Positions 36,356 to 46,830 are shown, numbered from the stretch's first letter. The stretch: 52,603 bases of DNA from Candidatus Berkelbacteria bacterium (GCA_016198415.1 JACQIO010000016.1:70084-122686); one strand, 5' to 3'. Notes: generated from the sequence alone by a model not told the origin. Numbers and translations are program-made.

Positions 36356-37063
36356 CTACATCGGCTCAGCAATGATCAGGAGTCGATTGAGTGTGGTACC
36401 GACTGGCGTGCAGGTCATGAGGACGAGTTGGTTGGACGGGAGCGCGTCGTCCCTCAGCACCTGCACATCTTTGGGTGAGACGACCTCACTCCCCGTCATG
36501 CGGTACTGGTAGACCGTCCCGGCCCAGTTGAGCAGAATCTGATCACCCGGATCGAGTTTGTCGAGCAGGGCAAAGACTTTGGTCCACGGATTATTGTTCC
36601 ACCAGTACCCAGCCGAGTGACCAACGAGGACCGTTCGTCCTGGGTCGCCTGGGCGCACGGTTTCACGGGCGTGGACGACGCCCTGCTGGAGTCCGTTCAG
36701 CGACTCTGCCAGCGGTACATCCCAGAGGATGGGAGCCCGGATTCCAAGAGCTGGGATCACGAGTTGGTTCTCCTCTAAATCCGCGGCGGCGGCATCCTGC
36801 ACGACCGGAGCCGATCCCAAGAAGCGTTCCACCCAGCCAAGATCGTGGCTCGGCCCCTGCGTCAGCTCACGGGAGTACTCGTTCCATGTGAAGCGCAGGC
36901 GCTCAAGTTGGGCCGGGAAGGTGAGGAGGATGAACATCGCAACGGTCAGCGCAGCGAGCAGCCCGAAGCGACCAAGCCAGCGAGCACCGGCTGGGAAACT
37001 GCGACGGATCCGAGCGACTCGTTCCGCATCGTCACTCGTGATAAATGGGTGTGCCATCTCCAA
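36356..37063 (-). CDS. sortase family protein (class D/E-like)
   Basis: N-terminal TM; TVLVGHSAG (His), LVLMTCTPVGTTLNRLLII (Cys...Arg). Confidence 0.92.
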   Translation of the reverse strand: MEMAHPFITSDDAERVARIRRSFPAGARWLGRFGLLAALTVAMFILLTFPAQLERLRFTWNEYSRELTQGPSHDLGWVERFLGSAPVVQDAAAADLEENQLVIPALGIRAPILWDVPLAESLNGLQQGVVHARETVRPGDPGRTVLVGHSAGYWWNNNPWTKVFALLDKLDPGDQILLNWAGTVYQYRMTGSEVVSPKDVQVLRDDALPSNQLVLMTCTPVGTTLNRLLIIAEPM

Positions 37064-37251
37064 GGGACTCCTTCCGAAAACGGCTCATCGTACAAGGTTG
37101 CTTCGAGAATGTCAAATATCTCACGGTCGTAATATGCCTAACGGGACACCTGTGGATAAGTGGGTTTGACAGAGGAAAGAACCGGTTGCTAGCGTCGACG
37201 TACACCGTTAGATCGGCAACGAACGTCAAGCAACTCACATGAGGAGGTGCC

Positions 37252-38265
37252 ATGAGTAGCACACGAGGGGCATCGAGCTGGAGGTACCACACGGCAACCG
37301 GGGTGCTGGGATCGTGGATGCTCATTGCAGCGGTGCTCGTTGCGCCGGTTTCCGCGGTAGCCGACGTCGACGCAACCCTTGAGAATGACCACACTGGTGC
37401 GGATAGCGACAACGACAATGATCTCACGGCGAACACGTCAATCTCCTTTACATTCACGAACGTTGGGACCGTCGAGAACGACCTGGATCTGACACTCAAC
37501 ACTGGTGGGAACACGGTTGACTCTAACACCACGGTTGGGGACATCACGACCGGCGACATCACCGTCGATGCGGTGCTTGAGAATATCGTGAATGAGGTGT
37601 CACCGATGTCGATGCTGAGCGACCTCACGATGCAGGCGCATGGGCCAACAGACGACATCTCGATCCAGATTGTCAATGCTCACACTGGTGCCGGGAGTAC
37701 CAATACCAACACTGCCGATGTGACGCGCGATGAGACCGTCGCAGTCACGAACGATGCCACTGCCACGAATACACTGACGCTCGACGTCAATACGGGCGAC
37801 AACACGATCGCCAATAATACGACCGTTGGTGATATCACAACCGGTGACATCGACGTTTCCATCCGGGGCGAGAACCGACTCAATGCGCCTCCCAAGCCAA
37901 CTCCACCGCCGCCGGTTCAGCCATCGCTGGGAGGTCTGGGCGGCGTGGGTGGCGGAGGAATTGCTCCCCTGACGCCACTCCCCACGTTCGTTGACCAACC
38001 ATCAGTGGTGGTTGCCTCACTCCCTGCTGCTCCAGCCCCAACGACGGTTGCTCAAGCACCCACCCCCACGCAGCCAGCGGTCGTGACGCAGCTCATGCAG
38101 CCAAAGCAAGAGTTCTTCCCAGCCGGTGCCGCGCTCGATGGGCTGACCGTGCTTCTCTTCCTGGTCGTTGCCCTTCTCCTCGCGTACGCCCCAGAGCTCC
38201 TGACGGTCCTGCGGCGTCAACGTGGATTGCTGTACCCCAGTCTCGCCGTTCTGCCGCTCCTCTAA
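37252..38265 (+). CDS. secreted repeat protein with C-terminal TM (2 repeats)
   Basis: Signal peptide; two ~70-aa repeats (NDHTGADSDNDN...NTTVGDITTGDITVDAVLENIVN; NAHTGAGSTNTN...NTTVGDITTGDIDVSIRGENRLN); P/A-rich linker, TM, basic tail. Confidence 0.85.
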   Translation: MSSTRGASSWRYHTATGVLGSWMLIAAVLVAPVSAVADVDATLENDHTGADSDNDNDLTANTSISFTFTNVGTVENDLDLTLNTGGNTVDSNTTVGDITTGDITVDAVLENIVNEVSPMSMLSDLTMQAHGPTDDISIQIVNAHTGAGSTNTNTADVTRDETVAVTNDATATNTLTLDVNTGDNTIANNTTVGDITTGDIDVSIRGENRLNAPPKPTPPPPVQPSLGGLGGVGGGGIAPLTPLPTFVDQPSVVVASLPAAPAPTTVAQAPTPTQPAVVTQLMQPKQEFFPAGAALDGLTVLLFLVVALLLAYAPELLTVLRRQRGLLYPSLAVLPLL

Positions 38266-38367
38266 ATTCCATTGCGGTCGATACTCATGGGCTCGGCATG
38301 CGGCCCACGAGTCTATAACACAGCATGTCAGTAGTACAAGCTTGTCGTACTGAGGAAAGGAGTTTCC

Positions 38368-39234
38368 ATGAAGCTCAACCTCATTACCCTACGCAACCGA
38401 ATGCGTGTCCTGGCAGCTGTGGCTGCCCTAGCATTGCTCGGCGGCGCAGGCTCGGCCTGGGCGGATGTTGACCTCTCAGCAGGCAACAGCACGACCGGTT
38501 CGGGTTCTGCCAACGACAACACGTTTGACATCGACGACGTGGTTGACGTTGACGTGACGAACGATGCAACGGCTGATAACACAGTTGACCTTGATGTCGA
38601 TTCAGGTTCGAACGACATTCTGGACAACACAACGGTTGGCGACTTTGAAGGTGGCGATATTGAGATCGAGGGTGAGTTCATGACTGAACTCAACGAGAGT
38701 GATCTCGCACTCGACGATTTGGAGATGGGTGATGTCAGCGCTGACTTCAGCAACGACACCACCGGTGCCGACTCGACGAACGAGAACACGCTCGATCTCG
38801 ACCGAACGCTCACTGTGGACGTGACGAACGATGCAGAGATTACGAACAGCATTGACGCCACGCTCAACAGCGGCGGTAACACGTTTGACTCAAACACCAC
38901 CGTCGGTGACATTGAGACCGGCGACATTGAGATGAACGTGGAAGTCGAGAGTGTTGCCAACCAGGGCAGCACCGATCTTGATCTGTCTGGCTTGTCGGGT
39001 GACGTTGACCTCGAGTTTGAGAACGACACCACTGGTGCCGATTCCACAAACACGAACGATGCGACAATCACCGACACCAAGACGGTGACGGTCACCAACA
39101 CGGCGACGGTTGACAACGACCTGACCCTGGATGTGGACAGTGGTGGCAACACCGTTGACTCCAACACCACGGTTGGCGACGTGAAGACCGGCAGCGTGAA
39201 GATCGATTTTAGCTTCACGAACATCCTGAACTAA
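38368..39234 (+). CDS. secreted repeat protein (3 repeats, no C-terminal TM)
   Basis: Signal peptide ending SAWA; three ~70-aa repeats of the same family, last ending FSFTNILN*. Confidence 0.85.
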   Translation: MKLNLITLRNRMRVLAAVAALALLGGAGSAWADVDLSAGNSTTGSGSANDNTFDIDDVVDVDVTNDATADNTVDLDVDSGSNDILDNTTVGDFEGGDIEIEGEFMTELNESDLALDDLEMGDVSADFSNDTTGADSTNENTLDLDRTLTVDVTNDAEITNSIDATLNSGGNTFDSNTTVGDIETGDIEMNVEVESVANQGSTDLDLSGLSGDVDLEFENDTTGADSTNTNDATITDTKTVTVTNTATVDNDLTLDVDSGGNTVDSNTTVGDVKTGSVKIDFSFTNILN

Positions 39235-39306
39235 GGTTGTTCGTGGCTGACGTGGGCCTAGGGAGTCTCTCCTTGGGTCCCGCTAGCCGACAAGGACGGA
39301 GGAGAC

Positions 39307-41598
39307 ATGCGTACGCGGCAGCACCAGTGGTTCTCGATTGTCCTCGCCTGGACTCTGTCCGCACTCTTAGTGATCACGCCCTGCACCGCGCCCCTGGCGT
39401 TGGCAGCAGGCGCTCAAGGACCGACGGGGGCCCAGGGCGCGACTGGTGCGCAGGGACCAACCGGCGCCCAAGGTCCCACCGGGGCCCAGCTGCCGACCGG
39501 CGCTCAAGGACCGACGGGGGCTCAGGGCCCCACGGGCGCCCAGGAACCAACGGGTGCTCTCGGTCCAACTGGGGCTCAATCAGAGGGCGCGGCCGAGACC
39601 GAACCGAGCGTTCAGTTGCCAGCCGCCGCCCTCGCGGAGGAGCCGTTGCGGCAAGGTGAGGACCAGGGGGTTGGACAGGGAGAGGGCCAGGGTGCGCTGC
39701 AGGGAGAGGAGCAGAACCTTCCCGCACCGACGACTGCGTCGGGAGCCGCTCTCCCAGCCTCGTCTGGACTGGGGGCATCGTCGGTCCATCCAGATGGGAC
39801 GCTCGCCAACACCACAACTGGCAGCGGGAGTTTGAATGAGAACACCGTCACACAGGATCGGGAGACGACCGTCACACAAACCAACACAGCCACTATCACC
39901 ACGAACGCTGAGATCGGTCTGGGGACCGGAGAGAATACGATCCGCTCTAATACCGAGACGGGCAGCGTCCAAACCGGTGATATTCAGGGTTCGGTCAGCG
40001 TGGTCAACGCTGCCAACTCGCAGTTTGCCCCCGGCAGCAGCGTGGGGCTTGGATCACTCGGCCTGACGGCAACCGGTGACCTGGTGCTGAGTCAGGGGAC
40101 AGATCGCGCCTTACTCCCCAGCAACGAGCGGACCGGTGCTGATTCGGAGAATCGGAACACCTACACGGGTACCGATCTTGTGACAATCATCACGGAGAAC
40201 ACGGCTCTCGCTGACAATGACATCGATATTGTGGCCGATACCGGCAATAATCTTCTTGAGGAGAATACGTTGCTCGGCGATATCACGACCGGCTCAATTG
40301 ACCTGGCCGTGAATCTCATTAATCTCCTGAATCTCAGCTTGCCAGACACCGTCTTCACGCTCGACCTTTGGTCATTCTTTGGCGACCTGGTTGGGGATCT
40401 CATCATCCCCAGTTCCAACACCCAGACCGGTGCTGGTTCAACGAACGTGAATAGTGTCGACTCGACTCGGACGACAACGGTTGATATCACGAATAACGCC
40501 ACGGTCGACACCGCCTTTGATGTCGATGTGGAGACTGGGAACAATCTTCTGGATCGGAACAGCGCCGTGGGCAATGTGACCACCGGAGCGGTGAATGTGG
40601 ATGGCAACGCCACGACCGTCGCGAACGTGGGGACGCCCACCCTCTACCTTGTGAACGTGCTCGGAACGTGGAATGGCTCGCTGGCTGGTTTGCCGGCTGG
40701 GACCTTCATCATCAACGAGTTATCGAATGCGATGACTGGGGCTGACTCCACGAATGAGAATTCGGTCAGCACCTCAGAGACGCTCGATGTCACGCAGACG
40801 AACACGGCCACGGCTACCAACTTGATTGCAATCGATGCGAACACCGGAAGCAACACGCTCAGTCGGAACTCTCAGGTAGGGAATGTCACAACCGGTGATA
40901 TCAATATCTTGGCGAACGTGGTCAACTTCCTGAACTCATTCTCGAGTGGCTTGGAGTCATTCTCGCTCGGCATCATCAACATCTTTGGTGACTGGAAGGG
41001 CAAGCCAGTCAGTCAGGCGCAGCCACTCGCGGCCGCGAGTGGCCCAACCAGTTCGCACAGTGCGGTACCAACGGTCTCCCCTGCCGCGGGAGTGACGGCC
41101 AGCGCCCAACCAGTGGCTTCGTCAGCGGTCGGAGCAGTGGCAACTAGCCCGAGCCAAGCTCCAGCCCAATCGGTGACACTGACCCCGGTCGCCGCCCCGG
41201 CACCGGAAGGCGCACCGTCAAGCTCGGCAGTTGGCGGTGGCCCAATGACACTTTCAGAGGGTACTGCAGAGGTCCCAGTGGCCGGGCAGCGCACCACCGG
41301 TCAGGCCACTTCTAAGGCGGCGGCGATCGCCGGGTCACCTCTGATCCTTGCGCAGGCCGCAGTCGATGCTCCGCACAGCCAGGCAGCCCTGTCTCAGTCC
41401 AACTCACCGACACTGGCTGCGGCACCAGCTCAAACGGTCTTAGCGGCATCGTCACCGACACTCACTCAGGCAGCCCAGACAGCGCCAACACCATCGATCA
41501 ATTGGCAGCTCGTTCTCCTCGCACTCTTGGCGGTCATCGTGGCGGGGAGCTGGGTCAGCCTCGAGGTAGCAGCGGCCCGAACCACTCGACATTCCTAG
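39307..41598 (+). CDS. secreted collagen-like/repeat protein (4 repeats) with C-terminal TM
   Basis: Signal peptide, GAQGPT triplet tract, four ~70-aa repeats, A/P-rich stalk, C-terminal [19 protein letters not shown] and basic tail. Confidence 0.87.
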   Translation: MRTRQHQWFSIVLAWTLSALLVITPCTAPLALAAGAQGPTGAQGATGAQGPTGAQGPTGAQLPTGAQGPTGAQGPTGAQEPTGALGPTGAQSEGAAETEPSVQLPAAALAEEPLRQGEDQGVGQGEGQGALQGEEQNLPAPTTASGAALPASSGLGASSVHPDGTLANTTTGSGSLNENTVTQDRETTVTQTNTATITTNAEIGLGTGENTIRSNTETGSVQTGDIQGSVSVVNAANSQFAPGSSVGLGSLGLTATGDLVLSQGTDRALLPSNERTGADSENRNTYTGTDLVTIITENTALADNDIDIVADTGNNLLEENTLLGDITTGSIDLAVNLINLLNLSLPDTVFTLDLWSFFGDLVGDLIIPSSNTQTGAGSTNVNSVDSTRTTTVDITNNATVDTAFDVDVETGNNLLDRNSAVGNVTTGAVNVDGNATTVANVGTPTLYLVNVLGTWNGSLAGLPAGTFIINELSNAMTGADSTNENSVSTSETLDVTQTNTATATNLIAIDANTGSNTLSRNSQVGNVTTGDINILANVVNFLNSFSSGLESFSLGIINIFGDWKGKPVSQAQPLAAASGPTSSHSAVPTVSPAAGVTASAQPVASSAVGAVATSPSQAPAQSVTLTPVAAPAPEGAPSSSAVGGGPMTLSEGTAEVPVAGQRTTGQATSKAAAIAGSPLILAQAAVDAPHSQAALSQSNSPTLAAAPAQTVLAASSPTLTQAAQTAPTPSINWQLVLLALLAVIVAGSWVSLEVAAARTTRHS
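39409..39579 (+). repeat. collagen-like triplet tract (19 triplets, mostly GAQ/GPT)
   Basis: [57 protein letters not shown]. Confidence 0.9.
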
Positions 41599-41601
41599 GC
41601 A

Positions 41602-42204
41602 ATGTCGACCAGTTTGCACCTGAAGCGGATCGCGTGCGCGCTCGTCATCTTTGGGTCCCTGATCCTCATCTGGCAGTGGCGACTCGCTGCCACGGTTGCC
41701 CTGCCCGCGCTCATTCAGGCGGGACTGATTGGGCAGGCTGCTGATGAGAGACTGGACTCGGATGGTCTCAGGTACCCGGCGCTCGGTATCCAGGTTCCGC
41801 TCACAGAAGCGGCGTGGACCAGCCCACTGAATGCCCAAGACTGGACAGAGATTCGCTCTGCTCTCAGGAACGGCGTCAGTCTGGCGTACACCGAGCCGAC
41901 CTTTGCTGAGGCGCCCCTGGCATTCATGACTGGGCACTCTAGTGACGTGACCGCGCACCGCTACGCCTCGGTCTTTGCTGGGCTCGGCCAAGCTCAAGTT
42001 GGTGATCAGTTCTTCATTCAGTTGGGCGATGCGACGTATCCGTACACCGTTGCCGACCGACGCGTCCTAAATCCTGGGGACATTGAGGCGTTCCGAGCTT
42101 TGGGCCCGAGCAATGATCGGCAGCGGGTCGTCCTGGTTACGTGTTGGCCGGTCTTGACGACGAAAGCGCGACTTGTTGTGATTGGTGAGCGAGCCGATCT
42201 CTGA
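41602..42204 (+). CDS. sortase family protein
   Basis: N-terminal TM; FMTGHSSD (His), VVLVTCWPVLTTKARLVVIGE (Cys...Arg). Confidence 0.9.
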   Translation: MSTSLHLKRIACALVIFGSLILIWQWRLAATVALPALIQAGLIGQAADERLDSDGLRYPALGIQVPLTEAAWTSPLNAQDWTEIRSALRNGVSLAYTEPTFAEAPLAFMTGHSSDVTAHRYASVFAGLGQAQVGDQFFIQLGDATYPYTVADRRVLNPGDIEAFRALGPSNDRQRVVLVTCWPVLTTKARLVVIGERADL

Positions 42205-42215
42205 CATGGAGGCCC

Positions 42216-43403
42216 ATGCCGAATCAACGATCCTTCCTTATTGTTGCCTGCGCCATTGCGCTCGTGAGCGGTCCCCTACTTGGTCAGGCCGGTGCAGCCG
42301 GTACCGCTGCCAATCTTGGCCAGCGTGTCATCATTGAGCTCAAGTCTGACGGAGGCAGTCAACAGGCAGTCCAGAACGTGCTCCGCGAGGAGCGGGTCCA
42401 GATTGTTCACAGCCTGAGTGGCGATGACGCGGTGGTCGTGACGCTCAGTCAGCGCCAACAAGAGCGCTTAGAGCAGGCTGACCTGGTTCAGTCAGTCTAC
42501 CCGGATGTTGAGGTAGCGGCGCTCAGGCATAAGGATCAGGGCAGCAACGGCGGGTTTCAGGCTATCCCATGGAACATCACCGCTGTTCAGGCGCCACCAG
42601 CCTGGCCGACGACGGAAGCGCTGGGCGTCCGAGTGGCGGTCATCGACACGGGCATTGACCTCGATCACCCAGATCTCCAAGGCAGTATTGCGGGGGGAAC
42701 GAACATCGTTGATCCTCGTCGATCGGCTGATGACGATGCTGGGCACGGGAGCCACGTGGCCGGGATCATTGCCGCTGGGCACAACGCGATCGGTGTGGTT
42801 GGCGTGGCTCCGCGTGCCTCACTCTATGCGGTGAAGGTGCTTGATCGCCGAGGACGCGGCTATCTGTCCGATGTGATCGCTGGCCTTGAGTGGGCGATCG
42901 CCCAGGATATAGACGTCATCAATCTCAGTCTTGGGACCTCTGTTGATATCCCACTCTTGCACGAGGCAGTTCAGGACGCCCGGGCGGCGGGGATCCTGGT
43001 GGTAGCGGCGGCGGGGAATGATGGGGGAGCGGTCTCCTACCCTGCCGCGTACGACGAGGTGATGGCAGTTGGCATGACCGATGATCGGAACGAGGTCAGT
43101 CGATACTCAGCTCGCGGCGCGGCGCTCGATCTCGTTGCCCCAGGCGTCAAGGTGGAGTCCACCTACCAGCGAGGGCGCTACAAGCGGATGACTGGAACCT
43201 CGATGGCTGCCCCCCACGTGACCGGGCTGGCCGCTCTCCTCATTGCCCAGCGCACGGCCTGCGACACGAACGGCAGTGGCACCTGCGATCCGACGGAGGT
43301 CCAACGTCGTCTGGAGAACACCGCAACCGATCTTGCTCCGGCTGGACGAGACGACGTTGCCGGGTACGGTCTCATCAATGCCCGGGCCGCTCTTGGACTG
43401 TGA
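42216..43403 (+). CDS. S8 family serine peptidase (subtilisin-like)
   Basis: I9-like propeptide; VIDTGIDLDHPDL (Asp), GHGSHVAGI (His), GTSMAAPHVTGLAALL (Ser). Confidence 0.97.
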   Translation: MPNQRSFLIVACAIALVSGPLLGQAGAAGTAANLGQRVIIELKSDGGSQQAVQNVLREERVQIVHSLSGDDAVVVTLSQRQQERLEQADLVQSVYPDVEVAALRHKDQGSNGGFQAIPWNITAVQAPPAWPTTEALGVRVAVIDTGIDLDHPDLQGSIAGGTNIVDPRRSADDDAGHGSHVAGIIAAGHNAIGVVGVAPRASLYAVKVLDRRGRGYLSDVIAGLEWAIAQDIDVINLSLGTSVDIPLLHEAVQDARAAGILVVAAAGNDGGAVSYPAAYDEVMAVGMTDDRNEVSRYSARGAALDLVAPGVKVESTYQRGRYKRMTGTSMAAPHVTGLAALLIAQRTACDTNGSGTCDPTEVQRRLENTATDLAPAGRDDVAGYGLINARAALGL

Positions 43404-43489
43404 GCTGGAATCACACGTGATGGTCCGCTAGACTAGGTTGGTTGTGCCGGAGTGTAGGGAATCAATCACTGTGATCGTGAACGGCTGGA

Positions 43490-43576
43490 GGCCAGGTGGC
43501 GGAACCGGCAGACGCGTTGGACTCAAAATCCAATGACCGCAAGGTCGTGAGGGTTCAACTCCCTCCCTGGCCACCA
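43490..43576 (+). tRNA. tRNA-Leu (anticodon CAA), CCA encoded
   Basis: GGCCAGG/CCTGGCC acceptor; anticodon arm TTGGA-CTCAAAA-TCCAA; long variable arm; GGTTCAACTCC T arm. Confidence 0.95.
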
Positions 43577-43616
43577 TCCGTTTATGATGTGTGGCAAAAT
43601 CCGGCTCTACCTGAGG

Positions 43617-44237
43617 TCAGCGGAGTCCGCGAAACGCACCGGCGCCTTGGCGAATGATCACTGGCTCTGACTTGGTGAGATCAACAACCGTTGATGAGGG
43701 GCTGCGGACGAGTGGTCCTGCATCCAAGATCAGATCTGGCTGGAGCGACGCCCGAGTCCCGGCGAGAAGCGAGGACTGAATCTCCTCAAATGAATACAAG
43801 GCCCCAGTTCCACCCAGATTCGCGCTGGTGGTGATGTAGGCTTCAGAAAACTCATCCGCAATCGCCTGGGTGACGGGGCAGTCTGGAATTCTCACCCCCA
43901 GCGTGCTGGTCTGGGCCACGGAAAAGTCGGCGTTCAGGAGGATGAACGTATACGGTCCGGGCAAGTACTGCTCAAGGATCGACTGCTGCAAACGATCAAC
44001 GATCGTGAGTGAAATAATGTGATCAATATCGCGGGCAATGACGGAGAACTTCTTGGCCTCCTCCCTGCCCTTCAGTTGGGTAATCCGCTTCATCGCTCGA
44101 ACGCTGCGGGCGTCGCAACCCAACCCATAGCAGGTGTCGGTTGGGTAGACAATACACCCGCCTTGCCGCAGGACTTGAACCGCCCGGACAATGACGTCCG
44201 GCTCGGGATTCGTGAAGGAGATCTTGAGATGCTCCAC
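43617..44237 (-). CDS. L-threonylcarbamoyladenylate synthase (Sua5/YciO/YrdC)
   Basis: GGCIVYPTDTCYGLGCDARSVRAMKRITQLKGREEAKKFSVI...ITTSANLGGTGA. Confidence 0.95.
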   Translation of the reverse strand: MEHLKISFTNPEPDVIVRAVQVLRQGGCIVYPTDTCYGLGCDARSVRAMKRITQLKGREEAKKFSVIARDIDHIISLTIVDRLQQSILEQYLPGPYTFILLNADFSVAQTSTLGVRIPDCPVTQAIADEFSEAYITTSANLGGTGALYSFEEIQSSLLAGTRASLQPDLILDAGPLVRSPSSTVVDLTKSEPVIIRQGAGAFRGLR

Positions 44238-44298
44238 AGTTTCATCCTACCAAGGAACTTGCTAGAATGCTGCAAGGTCTGGACAGAGAGTTCAATCC

Positions 44299-44374
44299 GG
44301 GCCGTTAGCTCAGCCGGTAGAGCGCCACATTCGCATTGTGGAGGTCGGGAGTTCGAATCTCCCACGGTCCACCA
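44299..44374 (+). tRNA. tRNA-Ala (anticodon CGC), CCA encoded
   Basis: GGGCCGT/ACGGTCC acceptor with G3:U70; anticodon arm CCACA-TTCGCAT-TGTGG; GTTCGAATC T loop. Confidence 0.95.
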
Positions 44375-44537
44375 CTCTTCGCCCGCTGTGGCGGGCTACG
44401 ACGTGGCACACCACACGCGAGTGAAGAGTGCCCCAAACAAAGCCAGAGGCGGAGTGGGGCAAAACAATTCAGTCACACTCCACTTGCAAACGATTGATCA
44501 ACCAGCAGATTACACATCACACGCTCGTGAGGTACCT

Positions 44538-45611
44538 ATGGACACCCTTGAGAATGAGACCCTCATCAAATCTGTGGATTCGGAGAACATGCTCCAGTCG
44601 CTCATGGACATGCCCGATCAAATTGCTGATGCCTGTCGACTTTGGGATGCCTTTGTCCTACCAACTCATTTTGTGCAAGCCAAGCAGATTGTCATCCTAG
44701 GGGTCGAGGCCGGGGCGATCGCTGCTCACCTGGTGAAGGAGTTGGCCCAGGCCGTCGGCCGGGTCCCGGTTGAAGTCGTCGAGCGCTCCGAGCTCCCGGC
44801 CTACGTCTCGTCGCAGAGCCTGGTCGTGGGGATCGACTACTCAGGACAGACCGAAGAGATCCTGGAGGGATTTCGACAGGCTGGTGGGCTGGGTGCCAAG
44901 CTCTTGGGGGTCAGTGCTGGTGGCGAGCTCGGGGCGCTGTGTCGGAAGTACCGGGCCCCACACTTCCACATTCAGTATGGGGCGCCAAGCCGAGCCGCCC
45001 TCGGCTATCTCCTGATCCCCCTCCTTGGACTGTTGGCGCGACTTGGACACGTCGAGCTTGATCGTCGCTCGCTTGATCAGCTGCCGGGATACCTCCGGTC
45101 GTTTCAAGCCCGCCTCGTGCCGAAGGTCCCTGAGGTCCAAAATCCGGCCAAGCAGCTTGCCCGACAGCTCTCCGGGAAGCTGCCTCATGTGATTGCCTCA
45201 GGCCTCCTCATGCCAGTGGCCAGACGTTGGCAAGAGCAGCTGGCCCAGAACGCCCACAGTCACGCGATCGTCAGTTCCTTGGCCCAGTTCTCCCACAGCC
45301 TCGTGGCCGGCCTTGATCTGCCGACTGCTGCACAGGATCTCTTAGTCTACGTCCAACTCCGGAGCAGTCACGACGGCACACTCGCTTCCCTGCAGCAGAA
45401 CCTCCTGGCACGTCTGTTTGGAAAACTGGGACGTCGGCATGAGGAGCTTGTGCCATCGCCGCAGGGCTCAGTCCTGGAAGAGCAACTCGCCTTGATCGTC
45501 TGGGGCGACTACGTGAGTTACTACCTGGCGCTCCTTGGGGGAGTTGACCCTGCCGCCTCAGCGCATATGATGTTTCTAGTAGAACAGTCTCAAGGCAACA
45601 CCGACCGCTAA
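44538..45611 (+). CDS. SIS-domain bifunctional phosphoglucose/phosphomannose isomerase-like
   Basis: MLQSLMDMPDQIADACRLWD...VILGVEAGAIAAHLVKEL...VVGIDYSGQTEEILEGFRQAGGLGAKLLGVSAGGEL. Confidence 0.85.
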   Translation: MDTLENETLIKSVDSENMLQSLMDMPDQIADACRLWDAFVLPTHFVQAKQIVILGVEAGAIAAHLVKELAQAVGRVPVEVVERSELPAYVSSQSLVVGIDYSGQTEEILEGFRQAGGLGAKLLGVSAGGELGALCRKYRAPHFHIQYGAPSRAALGYLLIPLLGLLARLGHVELDRRSLDQLPGYLRSFQARLVPKVPEVQNPAKQLARQLSGKLPHVIASGLLMPVARRWQEQLAQNAHSHAIVSSLAQFSHSLVAGLDLPTAAQDLLVYVQLRSSHDGTLASLQQNLLARLFGKLGRRHEELVPSPQGSVLEEQLALIVWGDYVSYYLALLGGVDPAASAHMMFLVEQSQGNTDR

Positions 45612-45627
45612 GATCTCCAGGAGGGGC

Positions 45628-46830
45628 ATGGCTACCATCCGGTCAGTGACCGCGAGAACGATCATCGATTCACGGGCCAAGCACACGCTCGAAGTTGATG
45701 TGTTGCTTTCGGATGGTTCGCTCGGCAGGGCCTCAGTTCCATCGGGCGCCTCGACTGGCAGCCACGAGGCCGCCCGCGTTGACGATCCCGGGCTGGCGGT
45801 TGCGAACGCCCAATCACTGGGGGATAGTCTCATTGGCCAAGATCCGTCGAATCAAGAGCGGATCGATCTGGCGCTCATCGCCGCCGATGGCACGCCGGAG
45901 AAGAGTCGTCTTGGAGCGAACGTCATCCTGGCCCTCTCGCTGGCTGTGTGTGAGGCTGCGGCCCACGCTGAGCAGCGCTTCCTCTTTGAGCACATTCATG
46001 CGATTGCCGGCCTCAAGACTGCGCCGCGGCTGCCTACGCCACTCTTCAACATCATCAACGGTGGCAAACACGCCGATAACAATCTCGAGATCCAGGAGTT
46101 TATGATTGTCCCAACGGCAGCGGGGCGGAGTTTCCGTGATCAGCTTGAAATTGGCGTCCGGCTGTTTCACGAGCTTAGAGCTATCCTCAAGACCATGGGC
46201 CACTCGGTTTCTGTTGGCGACGAAGGTGGATTTGCCCCCCGCTTGAACTCCAACCAAGAAGCCCTGGAGCTCCTCGTGCAGGCCATCGATGCCGGATCGT
46301 ACCGACCACAGACTGACGTCACGCTCGCGCTTGACGTCGCGGCCAGCTCGATTGCTGACCTCTCGGCCGTCACCTACCCGGATGACCCACGTCGCTTCTA
46401 TGAGCGGCTCGTCAGCACCTACCCGATCTCGCTCATTGAGGATCCGCTCACAGAAGATGATTGGCAGGGTTGGACCGAGCTGACCGCCGCGCTGGGGTCT
46501 CGGATTCTGATCGTTGGTGACGACCTGTACACCACCAACCCCAAGCGTCTGAGGATTGGGATTGAACGCCAGGCCTCGAACGCGGTCATCATCAAGCCTG
46601 ATCAAGTTGGGACACTGACCGAGACGCTCCAAGCCGTTCGCCTGGCCGAGGAGCACGGTCTGACGGTCATCGTCTCGCACCGATCCGGAGAGACCGAGTC
46701 AACCTTCATTGCCGATCTGGCGGTTGGCGTGGGAGCGTCGTTCCTTAAGACCGGTGCGCCATCCCGGGGAGAACGGGTGGCCAAGTACAATCAGCTCTTG
46801 CGGATTGAAGAGCAGCTGGCCCGCTCATGA
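45628..46830 (+). CDS. eno: enolase
   Basis: DSRAKHTLEVDVLLSDGSLGRASVPSGASTGSHEA...NIINGGKHADNNLEIQEFMIVP...VGDEGGFAP...IIKPDQVGTLTETLQAVRLA...VSHRSGETESTFIADLAVG. Confidence 0.97.
   Translation: MATIRSVTARTIIDSRAKHTLEVDVLLSDGSLGRASVPSGASTGSHEAARVDDPGLAVANAQSLGDSLIGQDPSNQERIDLALIAADGTPEKSRLGANVILALSLAVCEAAAHAEQRFLFEHIHAIAGLKTAPRLPTPLFNIINGGKHADNNLEIQEFMIVPTAAGRSFRDQLEIGVRLFHELRAILKTMGHSVSVGDEGGFAPRLNSNQEALELLVQAIDAGSYRPQTDVTLALDVAASSIADLSAVTYPDDPRRFYERLVSTYPISLIEDPLTEDDWQGWTELTAALGSRILIVGDDLYTTNPKRLRIGIERQASNAVIIKPDQVGTLTETLQAVRLAEEHGLTVIVSHRSGETESTFIADLAVGVGASFLKTGAPSRGERVAKYNQLLRIEEQLARS

Noticed and set aside
45814-46680. 288-aa minus ORF opposite enolase
   Set aside because: Antisense to eno, which has clear catalytic motifs
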